A stretch of 64,000 nucleotides of DNA, from the NCBI RefSeq assembly GCF_030867385.1, contig NZ_JAPFBJ010000002.1, positions 411,001 through 475,000 of the forward strand, read 5' to 3'. The stretch comes from Sphingobium sp. DEHP117 (GTDB lineage Bacteria; Pseudomonadota; Alphaproteobacteria; Sphingomonadales; Sphingomonadaceae). The position numbers were made by a program, and so were the translations under genes. The notes under the pieces were generated by a model. That model ran no database searches. It worked only from the letters and a program-made list of their open reading frames with translations, and was not told the origin of the DNA. Shown here piece after piece: positions 54,280 to 62,095 of this stretch; position 1 is the first letter of the stretch; each line of letters begins with the position of its first letter.

Positions 54280-54400
54280 CATTTGGTACATGCGGAGCCG
54301 AGAATGGTGGCGTTCGAGAACCGGCGCGGAGCGACCTTAAAGGGTCGTGAGCACCGGAAGCGCAGAACGCCGCAGTTCGCAGGCCCGCATGGAGCAAATG
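54280..54400. repeat. Structured intergenic repeat, family 2, copy 2
   Basis: A 121-bp element with 16-base outer arms (54280-54295 and 54385-54400; 14 of 16 pairs). Its core, 54296-54386, aligns to 45385-45473 at about 68 of 89 positions with one indel. It keeps the TTAAAG loop and GTGAGCACC strand. GCGTTC/GAACGC replaces ATTTTC/GAAAAT, and CGACC/GGTCG replaces CGTAC/GTACG, so at least five base pairs changed in a compensated way. It sits between the converging cysK and acyl-CoA dehydrogenase genes, ending one base before the latter's stop. Confidence 0.8.
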
Positions 54401-56203
54401 CTATCGGTCCGCAAACATCTCGGGCGGCAGCGCCATCAGGCTCTCCGCCCCGCCCTCCAGCTTGCGGCGCAACGCGCCCGCGTCCGGCATGATCCGCTCG
54501 GCATAGAAGCGCGCGGTGGTGAGTTTCGCTTCCAGCCACGCCGCGTCGTCCGCTCCCGTGTCCAGCCGCTCTGCCGCGGCCACCGCCATGCGCAGCCACA
54601 TCAGCCCCACCGCGACGATGCCCATCATGTGCATGTAGTGGTGCGATCCCGCCCCGGCGTTGTTGGGGTTGGTCATGCCGTTCTGCATCAGCCACATCGT
54701 CGCGGCCTGAAGCTGGCCGTTCGCCTTCTCCAGCGCCTCGGCAAAGCCTGCGGTGCGCGGATTGCCCTTGGCCGCCGCGACCTCCTCGCCGATGATTTTG
54801 AAGAACGCCTGTAGCGCGCGCCCGCCATTCTGGGCCAGCTTGCGGCCGACAAGGTCCATCGCCTGCACACCGTTCGCGCCCTCATAGATCTGGGCGATGC
54901 GCGCATCGCGCACGAACTGCTCCATTCCCCATTCGACGATGTAGCCATGCCCGCCATAGACCTGCTGGCAGTTGACCGTCACTTCGAAACCCTTGTCGGT
55001 GCCATAGCCCTTGATCACCGGGGTGAGCAGCGAGATGAGGTCGTCCGCCGCCTGCCGTTCCTCCGGCGTGGCGGCGTTGTGGGTGAGGTCCACCTGCACC
55101 GCGCCCCACAGCATCAGCGCGCGCAGCCCCTCGGTCAGCGCCTTCGCCTCCATCAGCATGCGGCGCACATCGGGGTGGACGAACAAGGTGTCGGCCTTCT
55201 CGGTGGGGTCCGCCGGGCCGGTGAGCGCGCGGCCCTGCCGCCGGTCCCGCGCATATTGCACCGCGTTCTGATAGGCGACCTCCGCCTGTGCCAGCCCTTG
55301 CAGGCCCACGCCCAGCCGCGCGTCGTTCATCATGATGAACATGGCGGCGAGCCCCTTGTTCTCTTCGCCCACCAGCCAGCCGGTCGCGCCGTCATAGTTC
55401 ATCACGCAGGTGGCGTTGCCGTGGATGCCCATCTTGTGCTCCAGCGAGCCGCAGGACACCGCGTTGCGATCCCCAAGCGAGCCATCGGCATTCACAAGGA
55501 ACTTGGGCACCACGAACAGCGAGATGCCCTTGCTGCCTTCGGGTGCGTCCGGCGTTTTCGCCAGCACGAGGTGGATGATATTCTCCGCCAGGTCATGCTC
55601 GCCTGCCGAGATGAAGATCTTGGTGCCGGTGATGGCATAGCTGCCGTCGGCATTCGGCACTGCCCTGGTCTTGATGAGGCCGAGGTCCGTGCCGCAATGC
55701 GGTTCGGTCAGGTTCATCGTGCCGGTCCACGTGCCCTCCACCATCTTGGGCAGATAGGTCGCCTGCTGCTCTGGCGTGCCCTTGGCGATCAGGGCGTTGA
55801 TCGCGCCGGTGGTGAGGCCGTGATACATCTCGAAGCTGTGATTGGCGGAGCAGAAATATTCGCCGATCGCGGTCGCCACGGCGGAGGGCAGGCCCTGCCC
55901 GCCGAACTCGGTCGGCGCGTGCAGCGTGGGCCAGCCGCCCGCGACGAACTGCTCATAGGCGGCCTTGAAGCCCTCGGGCGTCGTCACGCTGCCGTCGGCA
56001 TGGCGGGTGCAGCCCTGCGCATCGCCCACCGCATTCAGCGGCGCCATAACCTCTGCGGCGAACTTGCCGCCTTCCTCCAGCACCGCCGACACCAGATCGG
56101 GCGTCGCGCCTTCGAAACCGGGCAGGTTCGCATAGGCATCCAGGCGCACCACGGCATCGAGGACGAAGCGGGTGTCTTTCACCGGCGGGGAATAGACGGG
56201 CAT
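54401..56203 (-). CDS. Acyl-CoA dehydrogenase (DmdC-like C-terminal-extended type)
   Basis: A 600-residue flavoprotein. The N-terminal AcdA-like helical domain starts MPVYSPPVKDTRFVLDAVV. FAD/substrate regions include GTMNLTEPHCGTDLGLIKT near 165, the catalytic-base region YEGANGVQAMDLVGRK near 460 and the four-helix C-terminal extension typical of 3-methylmercaptopropionyl-CoA and long-chain acyl-CoA dehydrogenases. The true acyl substrate is unknown. The upstream MerR gene is 44 bases away on the same strand, so the pair may be a small operon. Confidence 0.88.
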   Translation of the reverse strand: MPVYSPPVKDTRFVLDAVVRLDAYANLPGFEGATPDLVSAVLEEGGKFAAEVMAPLNAVGDAQGCTRHADGSVTTPEGFKAAYEQFVAGGWPTLHAPTEFGGQGLPSAVATAIGEYFCSANHSFEMYHGLTTGAINALIAKGTPEQQATYLPKMVEGTWTGTMNLTEPHCGTDLGLIKTRAVPNADGSYAITGTKIFISAGEHDLAENIIHLVLAKTPDAPEGSKGISLFVVPKFLVNADGSLGDRNAVSCGSLEHKMGIHGNATCVMNYDGATGWLVGEENKGLAAMFIMMNDARLGVGLQGLAQAEVAYQNAVQYARDRRQGRALTGPADPTEKADTLFVHPDVRRMLMEAKALTEGLRALMLWGAVQVDLTHNAATPEERQAADDLISLLTPVIKGYGTDKGFEVTVNCQQVYGGHGYIVEWGMEQFVRDARIAQIYEGANGVQAMDLVGRKLAQNGGRALQAFFKIIGEEVAAAKGNPRTAGFAEALEKANGQLQAATMWLMQNGMTNPNNAGAGSHHYMHMMGIVAVGLMWLRMAVAAAERLDTGADDAAWLEAKLTTARFYAERIMPDAGALRRKLEGGAESLMALPPEMFADR

Positions 56204-56246
56204 GGCAATCCTCCAATTGTCTTATGACGGGGGAATATGGTCTATC

Positions 56247-56675
56247 TTACTTATCATTCGGTTTCGCGGCCTCGATCAGCGCCACAAACCCGGCGAGCTC
56301 GCCGATCGCGCCATTGATGTCTTCGCGCTGCCGCTCGAGCAGGGCGATGCGATCCCGGCATTTCCTTAGCGTCACTTCGCGCTGGGTCGCGCGGCCGTCG
56401 CCCAGATCGTACAGGTCGATCATCTCACGGATGTCGGCCAGTGAAAAGCCCACCCGCTTGGCGCGCAATATCCAGGCGAGGCGGGCGCGGTCGCGCTTGC
56501 CATAGATTCGCGTCGAACCCTGCCGATCCGGCGCGATCAGGCCCTCATCCTCATAGAAGCGCAGCGCGCGCGAGGTGATGCCGAACTCGTTCGCAAGGTC
56601 GGAAATCGAGTAGGTCGCTTGCGCCTTCGCATCGGGCAGCTCGACCCAGCCGGGCCTGGGACTCATATTGTTCAT
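56247..56675 (-). CDS. MerR family transcriptional regulator (LiuR-like)
   Basis: A 142-residue MerR protein. The N-terminal winged helix [28 protein letters not shown] (partial: [19 protein letters not shown]) and [25 protein letters not shown] are followed by a coiled-coil dimerisation helix ([22 protein letters not shown]). There is no metal-binding Cys loop at the C-terminus, as in LiuR-type acyl-CoA/branched-chain regulators. The downstream acyl-CoA dehydrogenase and the palindromic upstream operator fit that role. Confidence 0.85.
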   Translation of the reverse strand: MNNMSPRPGWVELPDAKAQATYSISDLANEFGITSRALRFYEDEGLIAPDRQGSTRIYGKRDRARLAWILRAKRVGFSLADIREMIDLYDLGDGRATQREVTLRKCRDRIALLERQREDINGAIGELAGFVALIEAAKPNDK

Positions 56676-56688
56676 GGCGGCTAGTGTA

Positions 56689-56706
56689 GTTTACGTTCAC
56701 GTAAAC
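56689..56706. promoter_or_regulatory. 18-bp palindromic operator upstream of merR
   Basis: GTTTACGTTCACGTAAAC is an inverted repeat with 8 of 9 pairs; only the central T/C step deviates. It lies 14 bases upstream of the merR ATG. MerR/LiuR operators often read ACGT-N2-ACGT, which matches this core, so autoregulation is the simplest reading (inference). Confidence 0.7.
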
Positions 56707-56728
56707 GTCAAGCGGTGATAGGTTTGCG

Positions 56729-56804
56729 GCACCGGCCCTCTCCCCCTCCCAACCTCCCGACAGGGTATACTATTGGGAGGTTGGGAGGGGGAGAGGGCTG
56801 GTGC
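56729..56804. other. Very long GC-rich hairpin (30-bp arms)
   Basis: Arms of 30 bases (56729-56758 and 56775-56804) are complementary at 29 positions. The loop is 16 bases, including GGGTATACTATT. Composition is C-rich in one arm and G-rich in the other. It lies between the start of the MerR gene and the stop of the lipoprotein gene, so it follows the minus-strand hisI-lipoprotein transcript. Strong termination or a repeat of unknown family are the options. Confidence 0.8.
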
Positions 56805-56842
56805 CGGTCATCCGAAACGCAGCAGAGCTGCCTGTTTCGGAT

Positions 56843-57376
56843 CTACAAACACAGTTTCTCCCCATCCCGTCCGCGCGCATCGCGCGCCACGCCCACCTCG
56901 CGCGAGACGCGCGGAAAGCTCACTCCCTCCAGGCTGCCGCGCTTGTTGCACAGCGCCGCACATTCCACATCGAGCGCGCCGGGGATCACCACCCTGTCCC
57001 CCTCATAGCCCGCCACGACGAGGCAGGCGGAGCGGTCGAAGTTCATCACCAGCCGCTCGCCCGAGCGGCGCAGGCTGCCGCGGCCGTGGCACTCGCTCTG
57101 CTCGCCGAACGCCGCCTCCAGCGCGAACCGCATTTTGCCCGGCTCGTCGGATGGGACGATGCAGAGGCTGTCCAGCCCGGCTTCGTGGCGGCTGCGATAG
57201 AGGCCGATGGGCGAGGCGCTGGTGTCGCTCACCACGCCCGCCTCGCGCGCCGCCTGCTCCAGCGCGGAGGCGGCGGGGGAGGCTGGCGGATCGCCCTTCA
57301 CCGGCGCGTCCTGCTGCCCGCCGCCGCATGCGCTGGCGAGGAGGATCAGAGCGAGCGCGGCCCCGCGCTTAGTCAT
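56843..57376 (-). CDS. Putative lipoprotein, function unknown
   Basis: A protein of about 177 residues with a lipobox ASAC (about residues 13-17 of the chosen start) and a Gly/Pro/Ala-rich linker. A globular domain follows, with [53 protein letters not shown] and a C-terminal [19 protein letters not shown]. Conserved cysteines may be disulfide-bonded. No named family is recognised with certainty. ATG at 57376 overlaps the hisI 3' end by 8 bases, so both are translated from one mRNA. Confidence 0.75.
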   Translation of the reverse strand: MTKRGAALALILLASACGGGQQDAPVKGDPPASPAASALEQAAREAGVVSDTSASPIGLYRSRHEAGLDSLCIVPSDEPGKMRFALEAAFGEQSECHGRGSLRRSGERLVMNFDRSACLVVAGYEGDRVVIPGALDVECAALCNKRGSLEGVSFPRVSREVGVARDARGRDGEKLCL

Positions 57377-57734
57377 GCACCCTTTCAAGCCCATCGTCTG
57401 TGAGACGCCTATAGAAACAACTCGTCTCGCCAGTATGGCAGGCCGGGCCGGCAGGCCGCGCTATCACCCAGACCGCGTCCTGATCACAGTCGATCCGCAT
57501 CTCCACCACGTGCAGCACATGGCCGGAGGTCTCGCCCTTTTTCCACAGCCGCCCCCGGCTGCGTGACCAGAAATGCGCGATGCCGCTCGTTTGCGTCAGG
57601 CTCAGCGCCTCGGCGTTCATATGCGCAAGCATCAGCACCGCGCCGGTGCCCGCGTCCGTCACCACCGCGGTGATGAGGCCTTGTGGATCATATTTGGGGT
57701 TGAGGACAAGGCCCGTTTCGCGTTCGCTGCTCAT
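57369..57734 (-). CDS. hisI: Phosphoribosyl-AMP cyclohydrolase
   Basis: HisI hydrolyses phosphoribosyl-AMP in histidine synthesis. The 121-residue product is monofunctional, without the HisE part. It shows [19 protein letters not shown] near 34, [18 protein letters not shown] near 54, the metal site [13 protein letters not shown] near 84 and [11 protein letters not shown] near 104. No other his genes are in the window. Overlaps the lipoprotein by 8 bases. Confidence 0.95.
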   Translation of the reverse strand: MSSERETGLVLNPKYDPQGLITAVVTDAGTGAVLMLAHMNAEALSLTQTSGIAHFWSRSRGRLWKKGETSGHVLHVVEMRIDCDQDAVWVIARPAGPACHTGETSCFYRRLTDDGLERVHD

Positions 57735-57822
57735 AAGCGCAGACTATTAGGCGCGGCGGACTATCGCGGCAAGCGCGACATGGCTGGAGGCAGCATGGTC
57801 GGTGCAGGACGAGCCGCACGAC

Positions 57823-58248
57823 TCAGAGGAGGGCCGACATACTCTTTGCAGGAAGTGCGCCAGTCCGCGCTGCGATATCGGCAAGGGAATAGCGCCGCAA
57901 CACGTCAAGAAAGGCTGATAGCGCCTGGCCGAACAGGCCTTGCAGGCCACAGTCTCCCCCGATGCGGCAGGTTCCGCACGCTGCAATGCTAAGGTCCGAT
58001 TCCATTGCGAGCACCACCTCGCCAATGTTGATGTCACCGGGTTCGCGCGCCAGCTTGATGCCGCCGTAGCGGCCACGCACGGCGGTTACAAATCCCTTTT
58101 TGCCGAGCTGATGTACCACCTTCATCAAGTGGTTGTGCGAGATTCCATAGTGGGCGGCGATCGCGCTGATCGCGCAATGCTGGTCGGCGTTCTTCGCCAG
58201 ATACAGCAATACGCGCAATGCAAAATCGGTATGTCGGGTCAATTGCAT
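57823..58248 (-). CDS. nsrR: Rrf2-family regulator, NsrR-like
   Basis: A 141-residue Rrf2 protein. The winged helix carries YGISHNHLMKVVHQLGKKGFV near 34 and RGRYGGIKLA near 58. An iron-sulfur region has Cys91, Cys94 and Cys100 (CGTCRIGGDC), and Asp8 (HTDFA), a ligand in NsrR, is present. NsrR senses nitric oxide through a [4Fe-4S] cluster and represses NO-detoxification genes. It is divergent from a globin gene with an NsrR-type palindrome between them, which supports the assignment. Confidence 0.88.
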   Translation of the reverse strand: MQLTRHTDFALRVLLYLAKNADQHCAISAIAAHYGISHNHLMKVVHQLGKKGFVTAVRGRYGGIKLAREPGDINIGEVVLAMESDLSIAACGTCRIGGDCGLQGLFGQALSAFLDVLRRYSLADIAARTGALPAKSMSALL

Positions 58249-58307
58249 CGCTCGGTTCCGATCAGGTTATACATATATATAGATTGCATCATTGGAGAAT
58301 GATATAT

Positions 58308-58328
58308 AGATGTATCTGAAATACATTG
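58308..58328. promoter_or_regulatory. NsrR-like operator in nsrR-globin intergenic region
   Basis: ATGTAT-CTGAA-ATACAT (58310-58326) is a palindrome close to the NsrR box pattern ATGCAT-N5-ATGCAT. It lies 17 bases upstream of the globin ATG at 58343 and in the divergent control region. An ATG at 58310 overlaps the first arm but is judged not to be the start, because GGAG precedes the ATG at 58343. Confidence 0.7.
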
Positions 58329-58342
58329 AAGATGGAGACAGT

Positions 58343-58792
58343 ATGAGCGAGCCCCTGAACGAAACCACGATAGCTCTGGTTAAGGCGACAGCGCCTGCCA
58401 TCCAGCAACATGGCCTCGCCATCACCCAAAGGATGTACGAGCGGCTCTTTGTGAACGAGGACGTGAAAGCGATGTTCGATCAGGCTGCCCAGCAAAGCGG
58501 CGAGCAGCCCAAGCGCCTCGCTGCCGCCATTCTCGCTTATGCCCAGAATATCGACAAGCTTGAGGCGTTGACGGCTCCGGTTATGCGCATGGCTGCGCGC
58601 CATGTGGAGACGGGGGTCAAGCCTGAGCATTATCCGCTGGTCGCGGAAGCCCTGTTGCCTGCCATACGCGATGTCTTGAAAGATGCCGCAACCGACGAAA
58701 TCCTTGCGGCGTGGGGCAAGGCTTACTGGTTCCTGGCTGACATATTGATTGGCAAGGAAGCCGGGCTTTACGCGGAAATCGAGGCGAGGTGA
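58343..58792 (+). CDS. Single-domain globin (NO-detoxifying type)
   Basis: A 149-residue globin like the haem domain of flavohaemoglobin. It shows TyrB10 as Y32 in MYERLF, proximal HisF8 as H87 in AARHVETGVKPEHY, and W123 in LAAWGKAYWF. No FAD or NAD(P)H reductase domain follows, so it would need an external reductase. ATG at 58343 has GGAG nine bases upstream; an ATG at 58310 would put a regulatory palindrome in the coding sequence. NO scavenging under NsrR control is the likely role. Confidence 0.9.
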   Translation: MSEPLNETTIALVKATAPAIQQHGLAITQRMYERLFVNEDVKAMFDQAAQQSGEQPKRLAAAILAYAQNIDKLEALTAPVMRMAARHVETGVKPEHYPLVAEALLPAIRDVLKDAATDEILAAWGKAYWFLADILIGKEAGLYAEIEAR

Positions 58793-58827
58793 CACCCGGC
58801 GGGGAGGCCACCACCGCGCAGGTCTCG

Positions 58828-58862
58828 CTAACCCCGCCTGAAAACCCCGGCCAGCGCGCCAT
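58828..58862. repeat. Duplicate of the rlmD 3' end (left copy of a direct repeat)
   Basis: 58832-58851 is identical over 20 bases to 59479-59498, the last codons of rlmD, and the match extends imperfectly (about 30 of 36 positions). Read on the minus strand it would give the tail LAGVFRRG followed by TAG, as in rlmD. The two copies bracket the toxin-antitoxin remnant. Confidence 0.75.
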
Positions 58863-58902
58863 AGGTAGAGCGGTTATGCCGCACCACCGCGCGCAATCTA
58901 TA

Positions 58903-58932
58903 CGCCATTGACATATACGCCAGTGGCATATA
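58903..58932. promoter_or_regulatory. Tandem 15-bp repeat, probable toxin-antitoxin operator
   Basis: CGCCATTGACATATA (58903-58917) and CGCCAGTGGCATATA (58918-58932) are adjacent direct repeats matching at 13 of 15 positions. A TTGACA near 58908 and TATAGT near 58929 give a promoter-like pair with a short spacer. The repeats end 10 bases before the toxin remnant ATG and are the expected binding region of the downstream HTH antitoxin. Confidence 0.6.
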
Positions 58933-58942
58933 GTTTGCTGCG

Positions 58943-59122
58943 ATGCACAGCCTTCATATCGTTGTCGAGCTGGAGTTTTTTCTCAAGCGCGCCAGAGCGA
59001 TCATGTCGGACGAAGAGCGCATGGGCATCGTCACCCTTCTTGCCACCAATCCGGAGGCAGGCGTGGCGTTGGGTGGTGGCCTGCGCAAGGAGCTGCTCGC
59101 AACCTATGGAGACAAGGCATGA
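58943..59122 (+). pseudogene. Truncated RelE/HigB-like toxin remnant
   Basis: A 59-codon frame (ATG 58943, TGA 59120-59122) reads MHSLHIVVELEFFLKRAR, then MSDEERMGIVTLLATNPEAG, a short GVALGGGLRKELLATYGDK end and stop. The first two-thirds match the N-terminal half of RelE/ParE-type toxins (F-L-x-x-A-x-x-x-x-S-x-E-E-R, then NPEAG). The C-terminal strands with catalytic basic residues (GGARVIYYF region) are missing, and the last 12 residues resemble the normal C-terminus, so an internal deletion is inferred. It overlaps the antitoxin by ATGA. It is too short to be functional as a nuclease. Confidence 0.75.
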
Positions 59123-59409
59123 GCGAAGCAAATGACAGCCTGATGGAGGGGCTGAACGAGGCGCTGGCTTTCGCGCGTGGCGAGAAGACCGGGGCCATCG
59201 TTCACCATGTCGCGGTGCCAACAGTCGATGTCGCCAGGATCAGGGCCGAGACCGGCTTGTCGCAAACCGCATTCGCCAAGAGCATCGGCGTGGCAAAGGG
59301 AACGCTGCTCAACTGGGAGCAAGGCCGCCGCCGCCCCACCGGCCCCGCACAGGTGCTCCTCGCCATGATCGCCCGGAAGCCCTCGCTGGTGCGAGAACTG
59401 CTGCAATAG
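59119..59409 (+). CDS. HTH-type antitoxin (HigA/NadS-like)
   Basis: A 96-residue protein. A helix-turn-helix of the XRE type spans about residues 35-80 (DVARIRAETGLSQTAFAKSI, then GVAKGTLLNWEQGRRRPTGP), preceded by an N-terminal segment MSEANDSLMEGLNEALAFARGE that resembles antitoxins of the HigA/NadS type. It is intact while its toxin partner is deleted, so it may act only as an autorepressor at the tandem repeats upstream. Stop 65 bases before the rlmD 3' end. Confidence 0.82.
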   Translation: MSEANDSLMEGLNEALAFARGEKTGAIVHHVAVPTVDVARIRAETGLSQTAFAKSIGVAKGTLLNWEQGRRRPTGPAQVLLAMIARKPSLVRELLQ

Positions 59410-59474
59410 GCGGCTCTTCATCACTGTTTGGCGAGGTACGCCGATGGTTCGGCATCACCCTTCAAAGCCCCACC

Positions 59475-60677
59475 CTACCCCCGCCTGAAAACCCCGGCAA
59501 GCTCCACATGCGTCGACCAGCGGAACTGCCCCACTGGCTGTACGCTCTCCAGCCTGTAGCCGCCCTCGATCAGCATCTTGGCGTCGCGCGCGAAGCTCGA
59601 TGGGTTGCACGAGACATAGGCGATGGCGGGCACCGTCGCGGCGGCGAGCTGGATCGCCTGCTCGCGCCCCCCGGCGCGGGGCGGATCGAGCAGGATCGCG
59701 TCAAAGCGGTTTGCTTCTTGCGTCGTCAGCGGCCTGCGGAACAGGTCGCGATGGTCGGCGAACAGCTGCCGCTGCGCCCGGTTCGCCCCGCCTTTCAGCG
59801 CCATCACAAGGCCGCGCGCGGCTTCGGCCGCATAGACGCGCTTGCCTGCCCCCAATGACAGCGCGAAGGTGCCAAGGCCACTGAACAGATCGGCCCACAC
59901 GCCCGCGCTCTCCAGCGCAGGGCGCACGGCATTCACCAGCGCCGCCTCGCCGTCCGCCGTCGCCTGCAAAAAGGCATAGGGCGGCATCGGCACCGCAACG
60001 CCGCCGAACGTCACCGTCAGCGGCTCCGGCTCATGCCGCGTCTGCACGCCATAGCCATCGTCGATCGACAGCCTCGCCAGCCTATGGTCGCGGGCAAAAG
60101 CGGAAAGCCGCTCCGCTATGCTAAGCCCTTCCGCCTCCACCCCCTCGATCAGCACATCGACACCCTGATCGGCGAGGGTCAGCTTCACATGCGCCGCGCG
60201 CCGCTCGCCCACCATATCGCCCAGCAGCGCGCGCAGCGGCTCCACCAGCGCAAACAGCGCCGGGTGCAGCACCGCGCACATGTTCAGGTCGACGATCCGG
60301 TGGCTGCCCTCGCTCGAAAAGCCGAGCGCGGTCTTCTTGCCGAAGCGCGCAACGCGCAGGGCGGCGCGGCGGCGGGTCTGCGGCGCCGAAAGGATCGCGG
60401 GCAACACGGTCACACCCTCTATCCCCTGCCCTACAAGCGCGCCCGCCACGCGCCCGCGCACATAATCGGCAAGGCTTTCCTCATCGAGGTGCTGGAGCTG
60501 GCATCCACCGCATAGCGGATAATGCACGCAAGGCGGGTTGGCGTGGTGCGGGCCAAAGTCCAGCCCGCCGTCGCCCTTCAGCCGGTCTCCCGGCGCGCTC
60601 ATCGGCACATGGCGGCCATCCGCCGTCACGCCGTCGCCCTTCGCGGCGATGCGAACAATCAGGCCGGGGTCGCTCAT
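59475..60677 (-). CDS. rlmD: 23S rRNA (uracil1939-C5)-methyltransferase RlmD-like
   Basis: A 400-residue TrmA/RlmD-family RNA methyltransferase. Iron-sulfur cysteines lie in PPCVHYPLCGGCQLQHL near 48-60 and a fourth in LNMCAVLHP near 130. SAM-binding is LFSGLGTFALSLGAG near 262. A LLDPPRAGGREQ lies near 325, and the catalytic Cys region is AYVSCNPSSFARDAKML near 350. It lacks the N-terminal TRAM domain of E. coli RlmD, as in many alphaproteobacteria, so the precise target uracil is inferred. The ATG at 60677 is the first in frame after the nnr gene; longer frames overlap that gene. The 3' end is duplicated at 58828. Confidence 0.88.
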   Translation of the reverse strand: MSDPGLIVRIAAKGDGVTADGRHVPMSAPGDRLKGDGGLDFGPHHANPPCVHYPLCGGCQLQHLDEESLADYVRGRVAGALVGQGIEGVTVLPAILSAPQTRRRAALRVARFGKKTALGFSSEGSHRIVDLNMCAVLHPALFALVEPLRALLGDMVGERRAAHVKLTLADQGVDVLIEGVEAEGLSIAERLSAFARDHRLARLSIDDGYGVQTRHEPEPLTVTFGGVAVPMPPYAFLQATADGEAALVNAVRPALESAGVWADLFSGLGTFALSLGAGKRVYAAEAARGLVMALKGGANRAQRQLFADHRDLFRRPLTTQEANRFDAILLDPPRAGGREQAIQLAAATVPAIAYVSCNPSSFARDAKMLIEGGYRLESVQPVGQFRWSTHVELAGVFRRG

Positions 60678-60688
60678 TCCGATCGCGT

Positions 60689-62095
60689 TTACAGGCAGGC
60701 GGCGATGGCGGCGGGGATGTGGGGCAGCAGGTCGTCGGCGAGGAAGGCGGGGCCGGCGAGCCGCGCCGCCTCGCCATGCAGCCACACCGCCTCGCAAGCC
60801 GCGCGGAACGGGTCGCCCGTCACCGCCAGCCGCGCGGCGCACAGCCCCGCGAGCACATCGCCGGTGCCAGCGGTCGAGAGCCAGCTCGTCGCGGCATCCG
60901 CCACCATGGCGCGGCCATCGGGCGCGGCGATCACGGTCGTCGGGCCTTTCAGCACCACGACAGCGCCACAGCTTTGCGCTGCCGATTGCGCCAGCTCGAT
61001 CACGGTGCCGGAGATGTCGAGCCCGCTCACATTGGCGAAAAGCTGCGCGAATTCGCCGGTATGCGGCGTCAAAATCGCGTTTTCGGGCAGGGCCGCCATC
61101 GCGCCCTCCGCCAGATGCCACAAGGCGTCGGCATCGAGCACGACCGGGTGGCTGTGCACCAGCGCCTGGCCCAGCCGCTCCGCCCCAGCCTCGCCGCGCC
61201 CCAGCCCAGGGCCGATCAGCAGCGCGCGGATGCGCGGGTCGCTCAATGCCTCCTCGTTCTTCATTGATGCGCGCACGATCGCGTGGCTGGTGCGGTTGAC
61301 GGACTGCACGCCGATCAGGCGGATATAGCCCGCCCCGCCGCGCGCCGCCGCTTCGGCCGCCAGCGCGGATGCGCCGGGCATCTCGCCCGCCACCGCCGCC
61401 ACCAGCCCGCGCGTATATTTGTGCGCGTCGTCGGCGGGGGGAGAGAGACGCGGGCGCTCCAGCCGGACCAATGATGTGTTGGGCGCGGGGATGCCGATGT
61501 CGCACAGGAGCTTGCGCGTCCAATGGCCGGTCGCCGGGCGCAGCACATGCGCGCGCTTCCATTGGCCCAATGCGATGCACAGGTCGAAATGCGGAACGGC
61601 GGAGAGCGGCATGCCGTCGTCTGTGGATATTCCGCTTGGAATATCAATAGCATAGCTGCGTTCGGATGCCTCGACCAGCTGCACCAGCCGCGCCGCCGCC
61701 TTGCCCTCCAGCCCCCGGGTCAACCCCGTGCCGAACAGCGCATCCACCACCTGCGCGAAATGCGTTTCCACGTGGAAAAAGCCCTCGACTGGGCCTCCCC
61801 ATTCCGCCCGCGCCTGTTTCGCACTCTCCGTCACCGGATCCGCCAGCGCCGCCACCGTCACCGGCACGCCATAGTCGCGCAGCGCCTTCGCGATCACATA
61901 GCCGTCGCCGCCATTATTGCCCGGCCCGCACAGCACCAGCGTCTCGCGCCTGGCCCCCACCCGCCAGATCACCTCCGCCGCCGCCTTGCCCGCGCGGAGC
62001 ATCAGGTCATATTCGGGCACCCCACCCGCGATCACCGCCGCCTCCGCCGCCCGCATCTCGGCTGCGGTGAGAATGGGCTGAGCGTGCAAGCTCAT
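60689..62095 (-). CDS. nnr: Bifunctional NAD(P)HX epimerase/dehydratase
   Basis: The 468-residue fusion repairs hydrated NADH/NADPH. The N-terminal YjeF_N epimerase domain starts at [13 protein letters not shown] and has [19 protein letters not shown] near 58. [13 protein letters not shown] lies near 150. The C-terminal ribokinase-like ADP/ATP-dependent dehydratase shows [19 protein letters not shown] near 232 and [11 protein letters not shown] and [12 protein letters not shown] near 420. ATG at 62095 overlaps the ilvD stop (ATGA). rlmD starts 11 bases after its end. Confidence 0.93.
   Translation of the reverse strand: MSLHAQPILTAAEMRAAEAAVIAGGVPEYDLMLRAGKAAAEVIWRVGARRETLVLCGPGNNGGDGYVIAKALRDYGVPVTVAALADPVTESAKQARAEWGGPVEGFFHVETHFAQVVDALFGTGLTRGLEGKAAARLVQLVEASERSYAIDIPSGISTDDGMPLSAVPHFDLCIALGQWKRAHVLRPATGHWTRKLLCDIGIPAPNTSLVRLERPRLSPPADDAHKYTRGLVAAVAGEMPGASALAAEAAARGGAGYIRLIGVQSVNRTSHAIVRASMKNEEALSDPRIRALLIGPGLGRGEAGAERLGQALVHSHPVVLDADALWHLAEGAMAALPENAILTPHTGEFAQLFANVSGLDISGTVIELAQSAAQSCGAVVVLKGPTTVIAAPDGRAMVADAATSWLSTAGTGDVLAGLCAARLAVTGDPFRAACEAVWLHGEAARLAGPAFLADDLLPHIPAAIAACL

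Noticed and set aside
61765-61778. TTTCCACGTGGAAA palindrome inside nnr, parS-like
   Set aside because: Matches parS only partly and is about 44 kb from oriC; a coding-sequence coincidence is more likely.
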